The notes under the pieces: generated by a model
Told to the model about the DNA's origin: nothing
The model's database searches: none
The model's input: only the letters and a program-made list of their open reading frames with translations
Assembly: GCA_902766125.1 (NCBI GenBank)
Contig: CACXCG010000035.1
Location: forward strand, 1-35,123
Source: an uncultured Spirochaetaceae bacterium
GTDB lineage: Bacteria; Spirochaetota; Spirochaetia; Treponematales; Treponemataceae
DNA length: 35,123 bases
Direction: 5' to 3'
Position numbers and translations under genes: made by a program
In this document: piece by piece, positions 7,817-15,176 of the stretch
Layout: each line of letters starts with the position of its first letter
Numbering within the stretch: position 1 is the stretch's first letter

Positions 7817-9031
7817 TTAGTCTAATGCAGTCATGTCGGTAATGTCTTTTTCGTAATCGACACCTTCGACATCAAATCCGTTGATATTCAGGAAGTCGTG
7901 GCGGATTCCGGCAAGATCGGTAATTTCTGCAACATTTGCTTCGTTTACCTGAGCCATAATCTTATCTACTTCAGCCTGAACTTCGGGATCGAGTTCCCAG
8001 TCATCTATGCGGATTCTTCCTTCTTCGTCAACAGGAACTTTTTTGTCGGCAGTGTACAGACGTTCAGCAAACAGACGCTCCATCTGTTCAATACAGCCTT
8101 CGTGGGTTCCCTTAGCCTTCATAACCTTAAACAGAACACTCAGGTACAGGGTAATGATAGGAATAACTGAAGAAGAGCGGGTAATCAGGCCTTTGTTTAC
8201 GCTGACATATGCTGCACCATGCAAACCTTCAAGATTCTTTGTGATGGTATGAGCACGGGCTTCAAGGTCTTTTTTAGCTGCCCCAATTGTTCCGTCGCGG
8301 TAAATAGGATGTGACAGTTTGGGTCCAATGTAAGAGTACGCAACGGTACGAACACCGTCAGCAAGAACACCTGCTTCTGAAAGCTGCTTCATCCAGCGTT
8401 CCCAGTCTTCCCCACCCATAACCTTTACGGTATTTGCAACGTCATCACCTTCTGCGGGTTTTGCGCTCATGGTAGACATTTTGCCGGTCATCATATCAAG
8501 AGATGCTCCGCCGTATTCTGCTCCAACGGGCTTAAGCACTGACTTATACATAACTTTGGTGTCGGGATCAGTACGTACAGGGCTTGCAAGACTGTATACG
8601 ATTAAGTCAAACTTTTTGCCCCATGACTTTACTTCATCAATAACCTGAGTGCGCATTTCATCACTGTATGCGTCTCCGTTAAAGGTTACTGATTTAAGAC
8701 CTGCAGCAGCTGCTTCGCGGTCAAACTCTTTGTTGTTGTACCAGCCGGGAGTACCTGCTTTTGATTCAGTTCCTACTTTTTCAAAGGAAACACCGATTGT
8801 TTCGGCACCATATTCAAAGGCTGCAGCAATGCGGCTTGCCAGTCCGTAACCGGTTGAACATCCCAGTACTAAAACAGTTTTGGGTGCGTATCCGCCTTCA
8901 GCAGCAGTTTTAACACCGCGTTTTGCCTTCTGTGCTTTTGCGTATGCAATCTGACGGGCAGTATCTTTTGCACATCCGACCGGATGCGAGTTAATGCAGA
9001 TGTTACTGCGGATCATGGGTTTAATGACCAT
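7817..9031 (-). CDS. fabV: FabV/Ter trans-2-enoyl-CoA (ACP) reductase
   Basis: 404 residues and closely similar along its length to the Treponema denticola enzyme Ter. It reduces trans-2-enoyl-CoA (or -ACP) with NADH, as in butyrate-type fermentation or fatty acid synthesis. Visible elements: cofactor loop LGCSTGYGLASRIAAAF at 56-72, YSLASPVRTDPDT at 146-158, MGGEDWERW near 205, and the catalytic Y-x8-K pair Y244 and K253 in IYRDGTIGAAK. The C-terminal half has RIRIDDWELDPEVQ and a conserved RHDFL..NGFDVEG end. The ATG has an AAGGAG site. The gene is monocistronic, with its own promoter, palindromic operator and terminator. Confidence 0.95.
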   Translation of the reverse strand: MVIKPMIRSNICINSHPVGCAKDTARQIAYAKAQKAKRGVKTAAEGGYAPKTVLVLGCSTGYGLASRIAAAFEYGAETIGVSFEKVGTESKAGTPGWYNNKEFDREAAAAGLKSVTFNGDAYSDEMRTQVIDEVKSWGKKFDLIVYSLASPVRTDPDTKVMYKSVLKPVGAEYGGASLDMMTGKMSTMSAKPAEGDDVANTVKVMGGEDWERWMKQLSEAGVLADGVRTVAYSYIGPKLSHPIYRDGTIGAAKKDLEARAHTITKNLEGLHGAAYVSVNKGLITRSSSVIPIITLYLSVLFKVMKAKGTHEGCIEQMERLFAERLYTADKKVPVDEEGRIRIDDWELDPEVQAEVDKIMAQVNEANVAEITDLAGIRHDFLNINGFDVEGVDYEKDITDMTALD

Positions 9032-9072
9032 CGTATTCTCCTTGTTTTACTCCCCAATATTTCGTATGGTAG

Positions 9073-9102
9073 ATTTTATGACACTTTTGCAAATTGTGTC
9101 AA
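9073..9102 (-). promoter_or_regulatory. fabV promoter with a palindromic operator
   Basis: Minus strand: perfect -35 TTGACA (plus 9097-9102), 18-bp spacer, -10 TAAAAT (plus 9073-9078), leader about 34 nt with an AAGGAG site before the ATG at 9031. A TGACAC-N11-GTGTCA inverted repeat occupies 9079-9101, filling the spacer and most of the -35. A bound protein would block RNA polymerase. I cannot match it to the Rex, FapR, CRP or FNR site forms I know. Confidence 0.7.
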
Positions 9103-9143
9103 GGAGGCGGAAGTTTTCCCGCTCTGTTTCGCTATCCCCCTTA

Positions 9144-9200
9144 TCCGCCATCTTGATACGTAATCGAAGATTACTCTCTACTCTGTTCTGAAATGGCGGA
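9144..9200. repeat. Nested inverted repeats between divergent promoters
   Basis: Arms TCCGCCAT (9144-9151) and ATGGCGGA (9193-9200) enclose a tight hairpin GTAATC-gaa-GATTAC (9160-9174). The outer stem can extend through TTA/TAA with a bulge. A second GGCGGAAG copy lies at 9106-9113 (the first is 9195-9202), and a T-run follows at 9211-9218. Both flanking promoters read away from it. It has no gene and no known role. Confidence 0.5.
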
Positions 9201-9230
9201 AGATAATCCCCTTTTTTTGTTCTACATATA

Positions 9231-9259
9231 GCGACAGGGAGGTCGCTTTCTGCTATACT
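9231..9259 (+). promoter_or_regulatory. Promoter of the pseudouridine synthase operon, leaderless type
   Basis: -35 GCGACA (9231-9236), 17-bp spacer, extended -10 TGC-TATACT (TATACT at 9254-9259), then 6 nt to the ATG at 9266. No Shine-Dalgarno sequence is present between the -10 and the start codon. Confidence 0.7.
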
Positions 9260-9265
9260 GACAGT

Positions 9266-10012
9266 ATGAAACAAAGCGCTGATTATACCGTACTGTTTGC
9301 AGATGATTCTCTTGTTGCCCTTAACAAACGAAGCGGCATTCTGATTGCTCAGGACCGGTATGATCCCGAGGCACCACGGCTTGATGTTGCGGCAAAAGAA
9401 GAATTTGGCGAACTGTATGCGGTACACCGTCTGGATAAAGACACCAGCGGAGTTGTCATTTACGCACGCACACAGGAAGCACACAAAAACCTTTGCATGC
9501 AGTTTGAAAAGCGCGAAGTTCATAAGACATATCACTGTCTGGTAAACGGGCACCCCATGTGGCAGACGCTGCACGTAGACTTAAAACTCTTGCCCGACGG
9601 AGATGCACGCCACCGTACCGTTGTAAACAAACGTCAGGGAAAAATTTCTATAACTGATTTTACCAACTTAGGAAGCTGTGGTCCCTATACCTGGATAAAG
9701 GCAGAACCCAAAACAGGACGCACCCATCAGATTCGTGCACATCTTCAGGCAAACGGTCTGGGCATTGTATGCGATCCTTTGTATTCGGGTAACCAGAAGC
9801 CGGTTAAACTGAGCGACATAAAGCGTAGATACAACGGCGACACCTTTGAAGAACGACCGCTTCTGTCACGCCTTGCACTGCATGCGTATCAGTTAGAGAT
9901 TACACATCCGGTTACCGGCGAACGCGTTACGTTTACCGCCCCCTATCCCAAAGACATGGAAGCAGTCCGCAAACAGCTTGCAAAAATCTTTAAGGTAGAC
10001 CCGCTTGCATGA
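9266..10012 (+). CDS. RluA-family RNA pseudouridine synthase
   Basis: 248 residues. The family converts specific uridines of rRNA or tRNA to pseudouridine. The catalytic signature HRLDKDTSGVVIYAR contains the essential Asp (D57). Other marks are the early LVALNKRSGIL segment, KTYHCLVNG, and PKTGRTHQIRAHL near 154-166. No S4 domain precedes the catalytic domain, as in RluA-type and TruC-type enzymes; the target base cannot be told. The gene starts without a ribosome binding site immediately after its promoter. Its stop overlaps the start of the omptin-like gene by 4 nt. Confidence 0.9.
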   Translation: MKQSADYTVLFADDSLVALNKRSGILIAQDRYDPEAPRLDVAAKEEFGELYAVHRLDKDTSGVVIYARTQEAHKNLCMQFEKREVHKTYHCLVNGHPMWQTLHVDLKLLPDGDARHRTVVNKRQGKISITDFTNLGSCGPYTWIKAEPKTGRTHQIRAHLQANGLGIVCDPLYSGNQKPVKLSDIKRRYNGDTFEERPLLSRLALHAYQLEITHPVTGERVTFTAPYPKDMEAVRKQLAKIFKVDPLA

Positions 10013-10965
10013 AAAAAAAGCACCTGTGTCTTTCGGCAGTACTGACTTTCGCACTCACGACAGCAGCAGCGGCACTAACCCCTTCTTTTACTGTTGAACC
10101 GCAGATTTCCGTTCACATAGGGCACTGGGGAGAACACCTGTATGTAAACGATACGACGGTAGAAAATCCGCAGAAAAGTTATTTAAACTGGGAATTTCAT
10201 CCGATGTGGATGGCAGGCATTCACGGTAACGTTTCGTTTTCCCGTTTTTTTTTAGCCGCACAGTTTAACGCAGGACTTCCGGTAACAATCGGTTACATGC
10301 AGGACAGCGACTGGTTTGATTTAACAAACGTAAAGCAGAGTTTTTCTGAAGGCATCAATAATCTTCAGGAAGCATGGTACACCGACGCACTGTTGGGCTA
10401 TGAGTTTTTTCCTGCTGAATGGCTCTCGCTTGCACCGATTGCAGGCTTTTCCTATCACTTTGTAAAAATGACTTCACCGGAAGGCGCAACCGGATACACA
10501 GATCCAAATCCTGACGACGGCATTATTGTTCCCTACGATTCAGAAGGTGCATATCTTGCAACAACGGCACAAATCGATTACTGGAGGGAAACCATACAGC
10601 TGCATCTGGGAGTTCAGGCGAAGTTTTTTATAACAAACTGGTTTACCGTTAACACAAAACTTGCTGTCGCTCCGGTAACAAACATACTTTCGGTTGACCA
10701 TCACTACAACCACAGCTATGGATTTTATATAGATAAACCCTTCGGATTTTTTCATGCATTTTTTACAGAAGCAGATGCACAGTTTCGTTTACACGAACAC
10801 ATTGTCCTTACTGCCGGCGTAAAACTGAACATGCTCTTTGTCATTACCGGAGATACATACATTTCAAATAAACAGGGATACTTGGGAACAAAACAATCAA
10901 ACTATCATGCGGGTGCATCAGAAACTGACTGTACCATCAGGATTGGTCTTGCATTTACTTTTTAA
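10009..10965 (+). CDS. Omptin-family outer-membrane protease
   Basis: 318 residues. A signal peptide (MKKKHLCLSAVLTFALTTAAA) is followed by alternating aromatic/polar strands of a beta barrel ending in a C-terminal Phe (LAFTF), as expected for BAM substrates. Omptins cut between basic residues outside the outer membrane using a His-Asp pair and an Asp pair. Both pairs are visible: MQDSDWF (D99, D101), matching the OmpT D83/D85 segment, and VDHHY (D230, H232), matching D210/H212. After removing about 22 residues the positions agree within a few residues. The gene overlaps the pseudouridine synthase gene by 4 nt. The family call is by motif and spacing; overall identity to OmpT is low. Confidence 0.72.
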   Translation: MKKKHLCLSAVLTFALTTAAAALTPSFTVEPQISVHIGHWGEHLYVNDTTVENPQKSYLNWEFHPMWMAGIHGNVSFSRFFLAAQFNAGLPVTIGYMQDSDWFDLTNVKQSFSEGINNLQEAWYTDALLGYEFFPAEWLSLAPIAGFSYHFVKMTSPEGATGYTDPNPDDGIIVPYDSEGAYLATTAQIDYWRETIQLHLGVQAKFFITNWFTVNTKLAVAPVTNILSVDHHYNHSYGFYIDKPFGFFHAFFTEADAQFRLHEHIVLTAGVKLNMLFVITGDTYISNKQGYLGTKQSNYHAGASETDCTIRIGLAFTF

Positions 10966-10976
10966 GGAGGAACAAC

Positions 10977-11621
10977 ATGAAACGCATCATTACCATAAGC
11001 AGGGAATTTGCAAGCGGAGGACGCTTTATAGGACAGGCAGTTGCCAAGGAATTAGGCATTGCATTTTACGACAAAGAAATCATTGACCTTTCTGCAGAAC
11101 AGTCAGGACTTTCTGCCGATTACATTTCTAAAACAGAACAGACTCTTACTTCCGGCTGGATTTACAGTCTGATAGTAGGCTCAGCCTACAGCGCAACCAG
11201 TTCTGTTTCAGCACCGTCAGAAAGCCGTCTTGGTATGCTGCCGCTCGCAGACCAGGTATTCAATGCTCAGCGAAAAGTTATTATTGATCTTGCCCAGAAA
11301 AATCCCTGTGTCATTGTCGGCCGCTGTGCAGATTACATCTTAAAGCATTCCGAAGAAATAAATCAGCAGGATGTACTGAATGTTTTTGTGTATGCACCCT
11401 TAGCAGACAGAGTTTCTCTTGCAGTAAAAGAATTTAATTTTGATCCGGCAAGTGCAGAAAAACAGGTAAAGCAGATAGACAAACGCCGAGCAAATCACTA
11501 CAACACATTCACTGAACGCACCTGGGGAAACCGCACGCACTACGACATACTGATTAACAGTTCGCTTTTAGGCCTGGAAGAATCCGCACACTTAATTGCA
11601 CAGCTTGCTCAAAAATCATAA
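10977..11621 (+). CDS. Cytidylate kinase-like family protein
   Basis: 214 residues of the cytidylate-kinase-2 type. The start MKRIITISREFASGGRFIG is the modified nucleotide-binding loop of this family (SREFxSGGR in place of a classic P-loop), followed by LGIAFYDKEIIDL. Later come CVIVGRCADYIL, a VFVYAPLADRV segment and DKRRANHYNTFT, which may be the lid. A kinase acting on a nucleotide or similar small molecule is likely; the substrate is unproven. A strong AAGGAGG site sits 6-8 nt before the ATG. It ends 2 nt before the convergent CNNM gene, without a terminator. Confidence 0.82.
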   Translation: MKRIITISREFASGGRFIGQAVAKELGIAFYDKEIIDLSAEQSGLSADYISKTEQTLTSGWIYSLIVGSAYSATSSVSAPSESRLGMLPLADQVFNAQRKVIIDLAQKNPCVIVGRCADYILKHSEEINQQDVLNVFVYAPLADRVSLAVKEFNFDPASAEKQVKQIDKRRANHYNTFTERTWGNRTHYDILINSSLLGLEESAHLIAQLAQKS

Positions 11622-11623
11622 CA

Positions 11624-12919
11624 CTACAAAAGCCGCAGACGAACCGTATGAATCCTTCGCGCAAACTGTTCTTCTATAATAAAGACGGCACCACTGTCTT
11701 TCTGTTTATACGCAGCACCTATTGAAGGCAGTTCGCCAAAGCGTTCTAACAGCCAGCCGCCCAGCGTATCTGATTCTTCGCTGTACAAATCCAGAGCAAA
11801 CACATCGTTTACATCATCAAGCAGCATGTCGCCCGGCACAAGAAATTCTTTTGCACCCACAAGCGTAACCCGCTCTTCTGCAGGAATATCACCGCCGGAA
11901 TACCGGTTAGTCATTCTTCCAAACACCGCATACAGAATATCATCTGTGGTAACAATGCCGGAAATGTCTCCGTACTCATTGACGGTTACGGCAAACACAT
12001 CGTTTTCTTTTTTAAACTGCTGCAGTAAATCAAACGCACCCATTACATCGGGAACAAACAGCGGCTCTTTCATACAGATGCGCACAAAGTCAGGACTTGA
12101 AGTAATTGCCGAAGAAGCAAACAAAAGTGACTTGTAGTGAAGCACCCCGACAATTGCATCCTGCTGTTCGTCGTACACCGCAAGACGCGTATGCCGGGAA
12201 AGCGTAAACTTTCGCACTGCAGAATCAAAACTGTCATCAACATTTACATACGACATCAAAGAACGCGGACACATGATATCGTACACATGCAGATCAGAAA
12301 ATTCAAAAATGCGGTCAAGCATCATCTTTTCACTTTCTTCAAGCGTGCCTTCACTTTTTCCAATTGCAATCAGTGTCTTAAGTTCATCTTCTGTTACCAG
12401 TGGAGTTTTTGTTTTCCAGATTTTAGATTCAATCCAGATAATAAAATTTGTAAACGCTTCAAAAATTGCATTTATGGGATAGAACACTTTCTGCAGAATT
12501 ATAATAGGACCTGCTGCATGCTGTGCAAGTTCAACAGGTTTTACGGCTGCAAGTGTCTTGGGGATTATTTCACTGAACATAATGGTAAGCATTGCAACAA
12601 CTGCTGTTGAATACGAAATGTATGCTGAACCAAACACATTTACCGTGTATGCTGTTGCAAGCGACGAGATGAGTGTTGTAACAAAATTTGTTCCAATCAG
12701 AACGCACGCAATCAGACTTTCCAGACGGTCACGCAGCAGTGCAATTTTTTCTGCATTGTACACATGTTCTTTTAAAAGCTGACGGACTTTTATTTTTGAA
12801 ATAGAAGTAAACGCTGTTTCCGAAGATGCAAAGAACGCACCAAAGAAAAGCAATACCGCAATCGCTAACAGAGGAAGTGCATACGTTACAAAATTGGAAA
12901 AAAACTGTTCAAGACTCAC
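11624..12919 (-). CDS. CNNM/CorC-type membrane protein with CBS domains (copy 2)
   Basis: Start taken as GTG at 12919, with AAGGTGG 6 nt upstream; the ATG at 12949 lacks such a site and overlaps the previous gene further. 431 residues: an N-terminal DUF21 (CNNM) membrane domain with about four hydrophobic segments and FFASSETAFTS and MFSEIIPKTLAA signatures, a CBS pair (about 190-325, with HTRLAVYDEQQDAIVGVL and FAVTVNEYGDISGIVT), and a C-terminal CorC/HlyC domain (LGGWLLERFGELPSIG). Relatives export Mg2+ or Co2+; older names call them haemolysins (TlyC). Tandem paralogue of the gene before it. Confidence 0.85.
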   Translation of the reverse strand: MSLEQFFSNFVTYALPLLAIAVLLFFGAFFASSETAFTSISKIKVRQLLKEHVYNAEKIALLRDRLESLIACVLIGTNFVTTLISSLATAYTVNVFGSAYISYSTAVVAMLTIMFSEIIPKTLAAVKPVELAQHAAGPIIILQKVFYPINAIFEAFTNFIIWIESKIWKTKTPLVTEDELKTLIAIGKSEGTLEESEKMMLDRIFEFSDLHVYDIMCPRSLMSYVNVDDSFDSAVRKFTLSRHTRLAVYDEQQDAIVGVLHYKSLLFASSAITSSPDFVRICMKEPLFVPDVMGAFDLLQQFKKENDVFAVTVNEYGDISGIVTTDDILYAVFGRMTNRYSGGDIPAEERVTLVGAKEFLVPGDMLLDDVNDVFALDLYSEESDTLGGWLLERFGELPSIGAAYKQKDSGAVFIIEEQFARRIHTVRLRLL

Positions 12920-14147
12920 GGATTTCCACCTTTGCAACACGATTTTCATCCATCTGCTTTACGGTAAAAATACAACCGTTATCTGCAACCGCTTCTCCCT
13001 CACGGGGAATATGTCCTAACAGTTCGCACACGTAACCGCCGACTGTTTCAGAAAACTCAGATTCAATGTGTAAGCCAAACCGATCGTTTATTTCTGTAAG
13101 ACGAGTAAGTCCGCTTACCTGTCCGTCAGCATCTGCTTCGGGATTTGACATACCGCGCACCACTGGCTTTTTTACATCCGATGAACCAAAGATTTCGCGT
13201 GCAATATGTTCGCTGGTAAGAAGGCCTTCTGTTCCCGAATATTCATCTATGACGATTGCCATACTCTGATGATTTTCTTTGAGAACCCGCTGAATGTCAG
13301 ACATCTTTTTTGTTTCAAGCACAAAGATGGGAGGCTTCATTACCGACTGCAGAGAAAAATCCTGCTCTGAATTTTTGTAGACTAAAAGATCACGCACATA
13401 AATAATTCCGACAATATCATCAATGTCTTTTCTGTATACCGGAAAGCGAGACATTCTGAATCGCTGTGCATGTTCAATGATATCTTTATAGCGGAATGTG
13501 TCAGGAATGGCGATTATTTTTTTGCGCGGAATCATAACATTCTTTGCCGCAAGGTCAGTAAACAAAAATACACGGCGCATCATGTTCTTTTCACCGGTTT
13601 CAAGTACACCGGATTCTGCACCCACATCAATAAATGTTTTGATTTCTTCTTCGGTAAACGAAACTGTCTTTTTCTTTGTACTGACGCCAAACAGTTTTAA
13701 CACTAAGCGTGAAAATCCAGTAAGCACAAATACAATGGGCGCAAGAATTACTTCAAGCACAGAAACCAGACCGCTAAAGGCAAATGCAATCGGTTCGGGA
13801 TGACGGGTCGCAATAGTTTTAGGAGAGATTTCACCAAAGACAAGAAGAAGCAGTGTTGCCACAAAAGTTGCAATACCGACACCTGCATTGCCAAACAGTT
13901 TGAGTGCAACATATGTAAGCAAAGAAGAAATTGCAATATTGACGATATTGTTTCCGACAAGCAGTGTATTGATAAGACGCTCTTTGTCGTTTAAAAGCCG
14001 CCACACCCGCATGGCACGTTTGTCTTTCTGATTGCGCAAAAAACGCACACGCAGTTTATTCAGCGAAAGAAATGCACTTTCTGTCGCCGAAAAAATAAGC
14101 GAAAGAACAATGAGAAAGCCAGCTGTACAGAGTGGCAGCGTTATCAT
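12909..14147 (-). CDS. CNNM/CorC-type membrane protein with CBS domains (copy 1)
   Basis: 412 residues with the same architecture as the next gene: DUF21 membrane domain (FSATESAFLSLNK, VFGEISPKTIATRHPE), an EEEIKTFIDVGAESGVLE linker helix, two CBS motifs (FRMSRFPVYRKDIDDIVGII and MAIVIDEYSGTEGLLT) and a CorC/HlyC C-terminal domain (TVGGYVCELLGHIPREGE). A divalent-cation transport role is inferred from the family. The ATG directly follows the stop of the lipoprotein gene (TAGATG) and has no good ribosome site, so translation probably depends on termination-reinitiation. The two copies have diverged strongly, which suggests an old duplication and perhaps a heteromeric pair. Confidence 0.85.
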   Translation of the reverse strand: MITLPLCTAGFLIVLSLIFSATESAFLSLNKLRVRFLRNQKDKRAMRVWRLLNDKERLINTLLVGNNIVNIAISSLLTYVALKLFGNAGVGIATFVATLLLLVFGEISPKTIATRHPEPIAFAFSGLVSVLEVILAPIVFVLTGFSRLVLKLFGVSTKKKTVSFTEEEIKTFIDVGAESGVLETGEKNMMRRVFLFTDLAAKNVMIPRKKIIAIPDTFRYKDIIEHAQRFRMSRFPVYRKDIDDIVGIIYVRDLLVYKNSEQDFSLQSVMKPPIFVLETKKMSDIQRVLKENHQSMAIVIDEYSGTEGLLTSEHIAREIFGSSDVKKPVVRGMSNPEADADGQVSGLTRLTEINDRFGLHIESEFSETVGGYVCELLGHIPREGEAVADNGCIFTVKQMDENRVAKVEIRES

Positions 14148-15164
14148 CTATTGCTGTGTATACTCCGCCTTAACCTGCTTAATATTTTCGATTACTTCAA
14201 GAATCTGTACAGCAAGGTCAGAGTTCGTATCCTGCTGATATGATTTATCAAGCAGTTCCAGCATTTTATCAAAATCAGGTTCGGGACTCATGGCAAGAAT
14301 GTATGCTGCCATGTAATACGCATTCTGTTTTTCAAGTGCAGAAAGATGTCCGGTTTCACAGACTGATTCAAATTCTTTTGATGCAGAAACAACATCACCC
14401 ATGTACATTGCATACTGCATTGCTTTTTCGTTTGCCAGTTCGTATTCATACTTACCGGTTAGACCAGTTTCGTTATTGGGATCAAGTGCAACAACTTCCT
14501 GAGCATAAGATGCAAGCGGATTGCGCAGTTCGGGACTGGTTGCCTGATACAGATTGTCGATAGCGCGAACACGATCAAGTCCTTCTGACTTATCAATCTG
14601 TGCAATCAGGTCGCTCAACAGTTCCTGTTCTTCTTCTGTTTCTTCAATACGTGCAAGTACAGACTGAGGTGTTTCTTCTTCTGCTTCTTCATCAAGCACT
14701 ACGCTTGAAAAACTCTGCAGGTCAATCTGAGAAAGTGCAAGTCCGTTAGGACTTACGACATACAGTGACGGATATGCAGAAAGATTAAAACGCTGTGCAA
14801 GATCTTCGCGTTCTACATACAGCTGTTCTATACGCTCTGCTTCTGCTTTTTCTTCTTCAGTAGCATCTTCTGCAACATTCACTTTTTCATATTCAGTCTG
14901 AGAAAAATCAATGTTAACCAGAACATATTTTTTCTGAGCAACACCATAGAATGCTTTCTGATTAAACACATTATCTTTGAGCTGCTGGCTGGTTCCGTCC
15001 CAGTCATCACCACTAAACAAAAGCAGCATGTTCTTTTTACTTTTCTGTGCCTGTTCCTGAGCGACGGTGTAATCGGTAAGCCATGCAGATTTATTTTTGC
15101 TGCAACCTGCACATACAGTTACTGCAAGCAACAGTACTGCGGCAATTTTTACAAAACGTTTCAT
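14148..15164 (-). CDS. Thioredoxin-fold lipoprotein lacking the CXXC motif
   Basis: 338 residues. The N-terminus is a lipoprotein signal (MKRFVKIAAVLLLAVTVCAG, then C21; a relaxed lipobox of the kind common in spirochetes). The next ~120 residues resemble a thioredoxin-like domain: KKNMLLLFSGDDWDGTSQQL is in the place where active relatives have a DWCxxC motif, and FNLSAYPSLYVVSPNG supplies the cis-Pro region. Both redox cysteines are absent, so dithiol chemistry is unlikely. An acidic linker (EEAEEETPQ) leads to a helical, TPR-like C-terminal half. It lies 12 nt after purL with an AAGGA ribosome site. Function unknown. Confidence 0.7.
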   Translation of the reverse strand: MKRFVKIAAVLLLAVTVCAGCSKNKSAWLTDYTVAQEQAQKSKKNMLLLFSGDDWDGTSQQLKDNVFNQKAFYGVAQKKYVLVNIDFSQTEYEKVNVAEDATEEEKAEAERIEQLYVEREDLAQRFNLSAYPSLYVVSPNGLALSQIDLQSFSSVVLDEEAEEETPQSVLARIEETEEEQELLSDLIAQIDKSEGLDRVRAIDNLYQATSPELRNPLASYAQEVVALDPNNETGLTGKYEYELANEKAMQYAMYMGDVVSASKEFESVCETGHLSALEKQNAYYMAAYILAMSPEPDFDKMLELLDKSYQQDTNSDLAVQILEVIENIKQVKAEYTQQ

Positions 15165-15176
15165 ATCTTTCTTTCC

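Noticed and set aside
12920..12949. ATG start at 12949 for the second CNNM protein
   Set aside because: No ribosome site, and a larger overlap with the preceding gene; GTG at 12919 has AAGGTGG at ideal spacing.
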